The notes under the pieces are model-generated. The model had not been told where the DNA came from. It worked only from the letters and a program-made list of their open reading frames with translations, and did not search any database. The translations under genes and the position numbers were made by a program. Shown here piece by piece: positions 25,025 to 32,718 of a DNA stretch of 64,000 nt (within the stretch, counting starts at the first letter, position 1; each line of letters opens with the position of its first letter). Source of the DNA: Allorhizobium borbori (GTDB lineage Bacteria; Pseudomonadota; Alphaproteobacteria; Rhizobiales; Rhizobiaceae); assembly GCF_014196535.1 (NCBI RefSeq), contig NZ_JACIDU010000001.1, positions 1 to 64,000 of the forward strand, written 5' to 3'.

Positions 25025-26376
25025 TGAAACACGCAAGCCTGGTTGCAGCCGCCCTGCTCTTTCCCTGCGTTGCCTTTGCCAGCGATCCGGCTCCGCTTGA
25101 TCTCGGGATGATGCCTGAACCCCATGTCAGCCAGCCGACAGGCCCGGTGAAGTCGGCTGTGGTCCTGCTCTCCGACGCCGCCGGCTGGGGGGCGAAGGAG
25201 GATGGTGTTGCCGCCGAACTTTCGCAAGAGGGCGCGCTTGTCATCGGCGTCGATTTTCCCGCCTATCTCGCCAAACTGAAAGTCGATGACGGCGATTGCG
25301 TCTACACGATTTCCGACATCGAATCCGTAACACAGCAGATCGAGCGGAACATGGGTGTCGCCACCTATCGCCCCCCGGTGATCGCCGGCATCGGCGAAGG
25401 CGGGGCGCTGGCGCTGGCCATGGCCGCCCAGACACCGCCCGCAACGGTGGCGGCAACGGTGGCGGTCGATCCGCTGGCCGGCATTCCGCTCGCCAAGGAA
25501 CTCTGCACCCCGGCGGACAAAAAACTGGAGGGCGACCGGTTCGTCTATGCGCTGACGGAAGGGGCCCTGCCGGATCCTGTCAGCGTCATTTTCACGAAGA
25601 AGGCGGATGCGGCTGGCCGCGCCCATGCCGAAACGCTGAAAAAGGACTGGCCGGATGTGGAACTGGCCGACAGCGACAAGGAGGCGACGGCAGCGCTGAC
25701 AGAGAACCTTCTGCCGCTGGTCGAAAACCCGCCGTCCGTCGAGGAAACGCTCGGCCTGCCGCTAACCATTCTCGAAACCAAGCCCACCATGGATACGATG
25801 GCCGTCGTCGTCTCGGGCGATGGCGGCTGGCGCGATATCGACGCGGAAGTGGGTGCGGAATTGCAGAAAAACGGCGTACCCGTCGTCGGTCTGGATTCCC
25901 TCCACTATTTCTGGACCAAGCTGACGCCCGCGCAGGTGGGGCGCGATCTCGCCCGTATCATCACCCATTACCGCGTGGAGTTCGGCGTGAAGCATGTGAT
26001 GCTGGTCGGCTATTCCTTCGGCGCGGATGTCATGCCCGATGCCTATGATCGCCTGCCGGCGGCCCTCAAGAACGACGTTTCGCTCATATCGCTGATGGCC
26101 ATGTCCGGCTATGCCGATTACGAGATTTCGGTGATGGGTATCATCGGCGCCAGCGATGCGAGCGACGGCACCGCCGTCATGGACGCTGTGGCGAAGATCG
26201 ACCCGAAGAAGCTGCAATGCATCTATGGCAGCGATGAGGAAGACGACCCCTGCCCGACGCTCGCCGACAAGGGCGTCGAGACGATCCGCATCGAAGGCGG
26301 ACACCATTTCGACGAGGATTATCCGGCGCTGGCGCAGAAGCTTATTGCAAGCCTGAAGGCCCGCACTGGAAAGTGA
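25021..26376 (+). CDS. acvB: AcvB/VirJ-family periplasmic protein, lysyl-PG hydrolase
   Basis: The 451-residue protein has a signal peptide (to about residue 21) and two related halves. The C-terminal VirJ-like half carries the lipase-type nucleophile elbow G-Y-S-F-G with Ser332 and a late His in G-G-H-H-F. The N-terminal half has G-I-G-E-G-G at the matching place, with no serine. In Agrobacterium tumefaciens AcvB is required for virulence and hydrolyses lysyl-phosphatidylglycerol, which balances the synthase encoded just upstream. Start is the ATG in the ATGA overlap with lpiA (a second ATG follows directly). An intrinsic terminator ends the operon. Confidence 0.93.
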   Translation: MMKHASLVAAALLFPCVAFASDPAPLDLGMMPEPHVSQPTGPVKSAVVLLSDAAGWGAKEDGVAAELSQEGALVIGVDFPAYLAKLKVDDGDCVYTISDIESVTQQIERNMGVATYRPPVIAGIGEGGALALAMAAQTPPATVAATVAVDPLAGIPLAKELCTPADKKLEGDRFVYALTEGALPDPVSVIFTKKADAAGRAHAETLKKDWPDVELADSDKEATAALTENLLPLVENPPSVEETLGLPLTILETKPTMDTMAVVVSGDGGWRDIDAEVGAELQKNGVPVVGLDSLHYFWTKLTPAQVGRDLARIITHYRVEFGVKHVMLVGYSFGADVMPDAYDRLPAALKNDVSLISLMAMSGYADYEISVMGIIGASDASDGTAVMDAVAKIDPKKLQCIYGSDEEDDPCPTLADKGVETIRIEGGHHFDEDYPALAQKLIASLKARTGK

Positions 26377-26385
26377 CACAAACGC

Positions 26386-26413
26386 AAAAAGCCCCGCAAG
26401 AGCGGGGCTTTTT
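26386..26413 (+). terminator. Intrinsic terminator after acvB, also usable from the minus strand
   Basis: AAAAAGCCCCGC (26386-26397) pairs with GCGGGGCTTTTT (26402-26413) around a four-base loop. The stem is GC-rich and flanked by A5 and T5, so it can end the lpiA-acvB transcript and, on the other strand, the BA14K gene, whose stop is 15 bases away. Confidence 0.92.
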
Positions 26414-26427
26414 CGTATTCGGTGCGA

Positions 26428-26895
26428 TCAACGGTAAGGCGAGACGCACTGGGCGCGAACACCGGCGCGCGGGACATAGGTGTTGTCGTAGGCGCGATAG
26501 GTACGATAACGCGCCGAGCACCACTGAACGTGGCGCGCCGGCATGGCGTAAGCCGGGCGCGGGGCGGTCATGGCGCCGCCGATGATCGAGCCGATGGCGA
26601 AAGCGGCGAGCGGATACCAGTAACCGTCGTTATGGCGGCGATAGCCGGGACGGTAATCCCGATAGCCGCGGTGGCCTCGATACCAGCCGTAACGATCCCG
26701 GCGGTCACGCTCCCAGCGATTGTGGTGCCAGCGATCACGCGGATGCGGCCGATACTGGACGTCCTCGACATTCGTTGCAGGCTTTGCAATCGGCAGGGGC
26801 ACATTGAAGGCCGCAGCCGGGGTCAGCGAGGTCGCCACCAGCGCAAAGCCGAGCGACACAATGGTGAAGAACCTGAACTTCATTTTCATGGTCAT
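26428..26895 (-). CDS. BA14K-family secreted protein
   Basis: The 155-residue protein has a signal peptide (to about A-A-A-F, residue 30), a stretch very rich in Arg, Tyr, His and Trp, a Gly/Ala hydrophobic patch (A-A-F-A-I-G-S-I-I-G-G-A) and a C-terminal BA14K motif H-V-Q-W-C-S-A-R-Y-R-T-Y with a paired Cys in R-A-Q-C-V-S-P-Y. BA14K was described in Brucella as an immunoreactive protein with lectin-like properties; the rhizobial role is not known to me. The start is ambiguous among ATGs at 26895, 26889 and 26883; AGGAGA and AAGGAT lie just upstream. It is a single gene after the fad operon. Confidence 0.83.
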   Translation of the reverse strand: MTMKMKFRFFTIVSLGFALVATSLTPAAAFNVPLPIAKPATNVEDVQYRPHPRDRWHHNRWERDRRDRYGWYRGHRGYRDYRPGYRRHNDGYWYPLAAFAIGSIIGGAMTAPRPAYAMPARHVQWCSARYRTYRAYDNTYVPRAGVRAQCVSPYR

Positions 26896-26957
26896 ATCCT
26901 TTCCTTCTCCTGAGCGGATAACGGCCAAGTCCGCCAAATGGTTCCCGGAAATGAAAC

Positions 26958-26980
26958 GGCCGCGGAGTTTACCCGCGGCC
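26958..26980 (-). terminator. Hairpin terminator after the fad operon
   Basis: GGCCGCGG (26958-26965) and CCGCGGCC (26973-26980) are perfect arms around a seven-base loop, beginning 18 bases past the fadJ stop. On the minus strand the stem is followed by GTTTCATTT, a partial U-tract. It probably ends the three-gene beta-oxidation transcript before the BA14K gene. Confidence 0.65.
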
Positions 26981-26998
26981 ACCGACATTTTTTGGCAA

Positions 26999-29212
26999 TC
27001 AGGCAGCCTGTTCACTCGCCCCCCAGGGGTTGAAGCGCCCATAGAAGGTTTCCCCCTTCTCCGCCATTTCCTTCAGAAGGGGCGTTGGCCGGAAATGCGC
27101 GCCGTAGTCCTTAGCCAGCTTTTCGGCGAGCGCCACAAAGGCCTTCACGCCCATGCCATCGATGTAGGACAGTGCGCCGCCCGTATAGGGCGCAAAACCG
27201 AAACCGAGGATGGAGCCGACATCGGCCTCGCGCGGATCGGTGACGATGCCCTCTTCCATCGTGCGCGCGGCTTCCAGCGCAATGGTCACGAGGAAGCGTT
27301 CCTTGAGAACGTCCATGTCGACATCATCCGGCTTCTGCTGCGGGTAGAGGGCCTTGAGGCCGGGCCACAGCGACTTCTTCGCCGGCTTTGGCGGGTAATC
27401 ATAGAAGCCCTTGCCGTTTTTGCGGCCGAAGCGGCCTTCCTGTTCGACAAGCCGCGTTACCAGTTCCAGATGGCGCGGATCGACAGCCTTTTCGCCGAGA
27501 TCGGCAACCGTCGCCTTGAGGATCTTCAGCGACAGGTCGATAGCCACTTCATCATTGAGTGCCAGCGGCCCGACCGGCATGCCTGCGAATTTCGCGGCAT
27601 TCTCGATCATCACCGGCGGCACGCCTTCGATGAGCATGTTGTAGCTTTCGGCCATGTAGCGCAGCACGCAACGGTTTACATAGAAACCGCGCGTATCGTT
27701 GACGACGATGGGTGTCTTCCTGATCTTTGCGACGTAATCGAGCGCCACGGCCAGCGCCCTGTCACCCGTTTCCTTGCCGAGGATCACTTCCGTCAGCATC
27801 ATCTTCTCGACCGGCGAGAAGAAGTGGATGCCGATGAAATCGGCCGGGCGCTTCGAATTCTTGGCAAGACCGGTGATCGGCAGCGTCGAGGTGTTGGAGG
27901 CGAAGATCGCGCCTTGCGACAGGACGGCTTCCACCGCCTCGATGACCGCCTTCTTCACGTCGCGGTCCTCGAACACCGCCTCGATGACCAGGGTCGCATC
28001 GGAAAGGGCCGCATAATCGGCGGTCGGCGTGATGAGGTCGAGGATCGCCTTGCCCTCATCCGCGCTCAGCTTGCCCTTACCGACGGCGCCTTTCACCGTT
28101 TCCTCGCAATGGCCCTTGCCCTTGTCGGCGGCTTCCTGATCGCGATCGACCAGCACCACCGGAATGCCGGCGGCGGCTGTGACATAGGCGACGGCAGCGC
28201 CCATGAAGCCCGCACCGACGACGCCCACCTTGGTGAACTCCGTCTTCGGTTGACCTGCCGGGCGACGCGCGCCCTTGCCGAGTTCCTGCATGGAGATGAA
28301 CAGTGAGCGGATCATCGCGAAGGCGACCTTGCCGCGCAGGATTTCGGTGAAATAGCGCTGCTCGATGCGCAGGCCGGTGTCGAAGGGCACCTGAAGCCCT
28401 TCATAGACGCATTTCAGGATTGCGAGCGCGGCGGGATAGTTGCCGGCGGTCTCGCGACGCAGGACGGCGGGTGCTGCCGGCCAGAGCTGGGCCGCCGCCG
28501 GCGTCCAGATGCCGCCGCCGGGAACCTTGAAGCCGCGCTCGTCCCACGGCGCGACGGGTTTCAGGCCATCCTTGATCATCTGCTTTGCGGCCGTCACAAG
28601 GTCCGCCGCGGGCACGACCTGATGCACGAGGTTCATGGCCTTGGCGCGCTGGGCCGTCAGGCTCTGGCCGGTGGTCATCATCTGCAATGCCGATTGCGCA
28701 TCGGTGAGGCGCGCCACGCGCTGCGTGCCGCCCGCGCCGGGGAAGATGCCGACCTTGACTTCCGGCAGCGCCAGCTTGACGTTCTTGCCATCGGCGGCAA
28801 CCCGGCCATGGCAGGCAAGCGACAGTTCCAGCGCTCCGCCCATGCAGGTGCCATTGATGGCCGCAACCCACGGCTTGCCGTTGGTTTCGATGCGGCGATA
28901 GAGCCCGCTCATCTGCCCGACCAGTTCGAACAGCTTGGCCGCCGCAGCATCCGGGTCCCTGGCGCTTTCTTCCTGATAGAAGGAGAACATCGACTTGATC
29001 ATCGAGAGATCGGCACCGCCCGAGAAGGTGGATTTGCCGGACGTGAAGACCACGCCCTTGACCGCAGCATCGGCCACCGTGGCATCGAGAATGGCGGCCA
29101 GTTCCTGCAGAACCTCGGCCGTAAACACGTTCATCGACTTTTCCGGCATGTCCCAGGTGACGAGGGCGATGCCGTCGGCGTCGGTTTCGATGGTGAAATT
29201 CCTGTAAGTCAT
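26999..29212 (-). CDS. fadJ: Fatty-acid oxidation complex alpha subunit: enoyl-CoA hydratase/3-hydroxyacyl-CoA dehydrogenase
   Basis: The 737-residue bifunctional enzyme has an N-terminal crotonase domain with S-T-F-S-G-G-A-D-L and N-G-T-C-M-G-G-A-L-E-L-S-L-A (oxyanion hole and glutamates). It is followed by a 3-hydroxyacyl-CoA dehydrogenase with the NAD motif V-G-A-G-F-M-G-A-A-V near residue 335, the catalytic-His region I-G-I-H-F-F-S-P-V-E and the C-terminal helical domain. It hydrates trans-2-enoyl-CoA and oxidises the 3-hydroxy product. It is last in the acyl-CoA dehydrogenase-thiolase-FadJ operon. Whether FadB or FadJ is the closer name is not settled; length fits both. Confidence 0.92.
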   Translation of the reverse strand: MTYRNFTIETDADGIALVTWDMPEKSMNVFTAEVLQELAAILDATVADAAVKGVVFTSGKSTFSGGADLSMIKSMFSFYQEESARDPDAAAAKLFELVGQMSGLYRRIETNGKPWVAAINGTCMGGALELSLACHGRVAADGKNVKLALPEVKVGIFPGAGGTQRVARLTDAQSALQMMTTGQSLTAQRAKAMNLVHQVVPAADLVTAAKQMIKDGLKPVAPWDERGFKVPGGGIWTPAAAQLWPAAPAVLRRETAGNYPAALAILKCVYEGLQVPFDTGLRIEQRYFTEILRGKVAFAMIRSLFISMQELGKGARRPAGQPKTEFTKVGVVGAGFMGAAVAYVTAAAGIPVVLVDRDQEAADKGKGHCEETVKGAVGKGKLSADEGKAILDLITPTADYAALSDATLVIEAVFEDRDVKKAVIEAVEAVLSQGAIFASNTSTLPITGLAKNSKRPADFIGIHFFSPVEKMMLTEVILGKETGDRALAVALDYVAKIRKTPIVVNDTRGFYVNRCVLRYMAESYNMLIEGVPPVMIENAAKFAGMPVGPLALNDEVAIDLSLKILKATVADLGEKAVDPRHLELVTRLVEQEGRFGRKNGKGFYDYPPKPAKKSLWPGLKALYPQQKPDDVDMDVLKERFLVTIALEAARTMEEGIVTDPREADVGSILGFGFAPYTGGALSYIDGMGVKAFVALAEKLAKDYGAHFRPTPLLKEMAEKGETFYGRFNPWGASEQAA

Positions 29213-29233
29213 TTTCCGTTCCTCCCTCGAAAC

Positions 29234-30442
29234 TCAGAGACGCTCGATGAGCGTTGCCGTGCCCATGCCTGCCCCGATGCAGAGCGTGACGAGCGCGGTG
29301 TTCAGATCGCGGCGTTCCAGTTCGTCCAGCACCGTGCCGAGGATCATCGCGCCGGTGGCGCCCAGCGGATGCCCCATGGCAATGGCGCCGCCATTGACGT
29401 TCATGATGTCGTGCGACACCTCGAAATGCTGCATGAAACGCAGCACGACCGAGGCGAAGGCTTCGTTGAGTTCGAAGAGATCGATGTCGGAAATCCTCAT
29501 GCCGGTGCGGGCCAGAAGCTTCTCCGTCACGTCCACCGGCCCGGTCAGCATCAGCGCCGGATCGGAACCGATATTGGCGAAAGCGCGGATGCGGCCGCGC
29601 GGCTTCTTGCCCAGGATGGCACCGCCTTCCCTGGAGCCGACAATGACACCCGCCGCGCCATCCACGATGCCCGACGAGTTGCCGGCGTGGTGGACATAGT
29701 TGATGCGTTCGATCTCAGGATGTGCCTGAATGCCGACAGCTTCGAAGCCGCCCATTTCGCCCGGCATCTGGAACGAAGGCTGGAGCGCGGCAAGCGCCTG
29801 CATGTCGGTGCCCGGACGCATATGTTCGTCACGGTCGAGAATGACGAGGCCGTTACTGTCCTTCACCGGAATGACGGAATTCCTGAAATAGCCCTTTTCC
29901 CATGAATGAGCGGCGCGCTTCTGGCTTTCCACCGCATAGGCATCGACGTCTTCGCGGCTGAAACCGTATTTCGTGGCGATGAGGTCGGCGGACACGCCCT
30001 GCGGCATGAAATAGGCGGGGAAATTCACGGACGGGTCCATGAACCACGAACCGCCGGACATGCCGAGCCCGACGCGCGACATGCTTTCGACGCCACCGGC
30101 AACCACCAGATCGTCCGCCCCCTGCGCCACCTTGGCGGCGGCGAAGTTGACGGCATCAAGACCCGAGGCGCAGAAACGTGAGATCTGCATGCCCGGCGCC
30201 TTGGTGGAATAGCCGGCTTCGAACGCAGCCGCCTTGGGGATCACCGCGCCGGCATCCATCACCGGATCGACACAGCCCATGATGATATCGTCGACCTTCG
30301 CGGTGTCCATGCCGTTGCGGTCGCGCAGGGCCTCCAGCACCTTGGCCGCTAGACGCACGGAGGGCACTTCATGCAGCGATCCGTCTTTCTTGCCGCGCCC
30401 GCGCGGTGTGCGCACATGGTCGTAAATGTAAACGTCCGTCAT
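29234..30442 (-). CDS. fadA: Acetyl-CoA C-acyltransferase (3-ketoacyl-CoA thiolase)
   Basis: The 402-residue thiolase cleaves 3-ketoacyl-CoA with CoA to acetyl-CoA and a shortened acyl-CoA. The nucleophilic cysteine sits in S-R-F-C-A-S-G-L-D-A-V-N, the catalytic His in G-H-P-L-G-A-T-G-A and the second Cys in T-L-C-I-G-A-G-M-G. It lies 21 bases upstream of fadJ and 16 bases downstream of the acyl-CoA dehydrogenase gene, so the beta-oxidation steps are encoded in pathway order. Length and motifs are complete. Confidence 0.94.
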   Translation of the reverse strand: MTDVYIYDHVRTPRGRGKKDGSLHEVPSVRLAAKVLEALRDRNGMDTAKVDDIIMGCVDPVMDAGAVIPKAAAFEAGYSTKAPGMQISRFCASGLDAVNFAAAKVAQGADDLVVAGGVESMSRVGLGMSGGSWFMDPSVNFPAYFMPQGVSADLIATKYGFSREDVDAYAVESQKRAAHSWEKGYFRNSVIPVKDSNGLVILDRDEHMRPGTDMQALAALQPSFQMPGEMGGFEAVGIQAHPEIERINYVHHAGNSSGIVDGAAGVIVGSREGGAILGKKPRGRIRAFANIGSDPALMLTGPVDVTEKLLARTGMRISDIDLFELNEAFASVVLRFMQHFEVSHDIMNVNGGAIAMGHPLGATGAMILGTVLDELERRDLNTALVTLCIGAGMGTATLIERL

Positions 30443-30458
30443 TTCATCCTCCCGGAAA

Positions 30459-32252
30459 TCAGAATGCGTCGGCGGAAAGCGCCATCAGGCTGTCGGCGCC
30501 CGCTTCGATGCGCGTCTTGCGCAACGCCGTTTCCGGCATGATGCGCTCCATGTAGAACCGCGCCGTGACGAGTTTGGCCTCAAGGAAATCCTTGCGCGGA
30601 TCGCCTGCCGCCAGCGCGTCTTCGGCAGCCTTCGCCATTTTCGCCCACATGTAGCCAAGAACGACCGTGCCGAAGAGGTGCATGTAATCGGTGGAACCGG
30701 CACCGGCATTGTCGGGCTTCGCCATGGCGTTCTGCATGAACCACATGGTCGCCGCCTGAAGGTCGTTCAGGCCCTTCTTCAATCCCTTGGTGAAGAAGGT
30801 CAGCTTTTCGTCGCCCCGGTTTTCCTCGCAGAAATCGCCGATTTCCTTGAACATGGCCATGACCGCACGGCCACCGTTGGCCGCCAGCTTGCGGCCAACG
30901 AGATCAAGCGCCTGAATGCCGTTCGCGCCCTCGTAGATCATGGTGATACGGGCATCGCGGACATACTGGCTCATGCCATGTTCCTCGATATAGCCGTGAC
31001 CGCCGAATACCTGCTGGGCGGCCACCGCGTGGTCGAAGCCCTTGTCGGTCAGAACGCCCTTGAGGATCGGCGTCGCCAGCGAGAGCAGGTCGTCGGCCAT
31101 CTGGCGCTCGACGGCATCTGGCGAGCGATGCGCGATGTCGGATTTCAGCGCCGTCCACAGCGTGAACGCGCGACCGGCTTCGGTATAGGCGCGCATGGTC
31201 ATCAGCGCGCGGCGCACGTCGGGGTGCACGATGATCGGGTCTGCGGCCTTTTCCGGGGCCTTGGGGCCGGTCAGCGCCCGGCCCTGAAGGCGGTCGCGGG
31301 CATAGGACGCAGCATTCTGGTAGGCGGCCTCGCCGATTGACAGGCCCTGAAGGCCAACACCGAGACGGGCCTCGTTCATCATCACGAACATGGCGGCAAG
31401 GCCCTTGTTCTCGGCACCGATGAGATAGCCGGTGGCGTCGTCGTAATTCATGACGCAGGTGGAATTGCCGTGAATGCCCATCTTGTGTTCGATAGCGCCG
31501 CAGGCGACGCCGTTGCGGGCACCGGGCGTGCCGTCTTCATTGACGATGAACTTCGGCACGATGAACAGAGAAATGCCCTTGGTGCCTGCCGGAGCCCCTT
31601 CGATGCGGGCCAGCACGAGATGGATGATGTTTTCCGTCATCGGATGTTCGCCGGCGGAGATGAAGATCTTCTGGCCAGAGATTTTGTAGGAACCATCACC
31701 CGCCGGAACGGCTTTGGTGCGCAGCAGGCCAAGGTCGGTGCCGCAATGGGGTTCGGTGAGGTTCATGGTGCCGGACCAGATACCCTCCACCATCTTCGGC
31801 AGGTACTTCGCCTTTTGCGCGTCAGAGCCGTGCACGAGGATCGCGGCGATCGCACCCTGCGTCAGGCCGGGATACATGGTGAGCGAGATATTGGCCGACG
31901 ACATGTATTCACCGACGGCGGCGTGCAGCGTGTAGGGCAGTCCCTGACCGCCGAATTCCTCCGGCACGGCAAGGCCCAGCCAACCACCCTGACAATAGGC
32001 GTCATAAGCCTGCTTGAAGCCGTCTGGCACTGCGACGGTCGCATCATCGTTGCGCTTGCAGCCCTGGCTGTCGCCTGGCAGGTTAAGCGGGAAAAACTGC
32101 TCTTCCGCCAGCTTCGCCGCCTCGCCGACGATGGCTTCCAGCGTCTCGGGACCGAGATCGGCAAAACCGGGCAGATTTCCATAATTCTGCAGGCTGAGAA
32201 CATCATTCAGCACGAACAGCGTGTCTTTTACAGGCGCCTTGTATACAGGCAT
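30459..32252 (-). CDS. Acyl-CoA dehydrogenase, large (about 600-residue) subfamily
   Basis: The 597-residue FAD enzyme begins beta-oxidation by making the trans-2-enoyl-CoA. The family blocks are M-N-L-T-E-P-H-C-G-T-D-L-G, F-I-S-A-G-E-H and the C-terminal M-I-Y-E-G-A-N-G-I-Q-A-L-D-L-V-G-R-K with its likely catalytic glutamate. It has the extra C-terminal domain of the long subfamily. It heads the operon with fadA and fadJ. A perfect palindrome 99 bases upstream is a likely operator. Chain-length preference is not readable. Confidence 0.92.
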   Translation of the reverse strand: MPVYKAPVKDTLFVLNDVLSLQNYGNLPGFADLGPETLEAIVGEAAKLAEEQFFPLNLPGDSQGCKRNDDATVAVPDGFKQAYDAYCQGGWLGLAVPEEFGGQGLPYTLHAAVGEYMSSANISLTMYPGLTQGAIAAILVHGSDAQKAKYLPKMVEGIWSGTMNLTEPHCGTDLGLLRTKAVPAGDGSYKISGQKIFISAGEHPMTENIIHLVLARIEGAPAGTKGISLFIVPKFIVNEDGTPGARNGVACGAIEHKMGIHGNSTCVMNYDDATGYLIGAENKGLAAMFVMMNEARLGVGLQGLSIGEAAYQNAASYARDRLQGRALTGPKAPEKAADPIIVHPDVRRALMTMRAYTEAGRAFTLWTALKSDIAHRSPDAVERQMADDLLSLATPILKGVLTDKGFDHAVAAQQVFGGHGYIEEHGMSQYVRDARITMIYEGANGIQALDLVGRKLAANGGRAVMAMFKEIGDFCEENRGDEKLTFFTKGLKKGLNDLQAATMWFMQNAMAKPDNAGAGSTDYMHLFGTVVLGYMWAKMAKAAEDALAAGDPRKDFLEAKLVTARFYMERIMPETALRKTRIEAGADSLMALSADAF

Positions 32253-32350
32253 CGTCTACTCCTCCTCGTCATCCGGCTTCCTGCACGCGAGGCACCCGCG
32301 CGAACGCGAACCTCCTTCATACCGCCAGCCACTCCTCAAGGATCAAAATA

Positions 32351-32372
32351 TTGACGTTTGCGTAAACGTCAA
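32351..32372 (-). promoter_or_regulatory. Palindromic operator candidate for the fad operon
   Basis: TTGACGTTT and AAACGTCAA are perfect 9-bp inverted arms around GCGT, 99 bases before the acyl-CoA dehydrogenase ATG. The form is like sites I recall for MerR-family LiuR-type regulators of acyl-CoA and branched-chain amino acid breakdown, with an ACGT core on each side. TetR-type FadR/PsrA sites are the alternative. No matching regulator gene is adjacent. Confidence 0.6.
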
Positions 32373-32547
32373 GTCAAACTTGCGCGACAGTTTTTGATCG
32401 GTGAAAAGCGCCGGCAAACTCTTTGCGCACGGCACTTTCACCAGCCGCACCCGCTTTCGGGAGCCGTTTGTTAAAGAAAACACTCCAGAAGTTAACGGGT
32501 TGTTTACCACGTTTCGTGAAATGTGAGCGTAGGCGACATTTGCCCAT

Positions 32548-32635
32548 GAATCGGTTCGCGCGAACCGGAGGGAAAATGTCGTTTCCGGTCAGGCTCGCAA
32601 CAGTCAACCCTGCTAGAGCCGCAGGACCGGGATTC
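32548..32635 (+). promoter_or_regulatory. podJ upstream region: 16-bp perfect palindrome and two GANTC sites
   Basis: CGGTTCGCGCGAACCG at 32552-32567 reads the same on both strands. A CcrM methylation site GAATC overlaps its left edge (32548-32552), and a second, GATTC, lies at 32631-32635. The whole 466-base spacer 32253-32718 separates the divergent fad operon and podJ; I see no gene in it. Cell-cycle control of podJ through CcrM/GcrA is known in Caulobacter; here it is inferred. Confidence 0.45.
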
Positions 32636-32718
32636 CGCCTTTCGGCCCGAACAGGGCCGGTTGGGCAGCATGCCCAAATCCGGCTGTCCGCCGGATCAAC
32701 GTCGAAGCGAGCAGAAAC

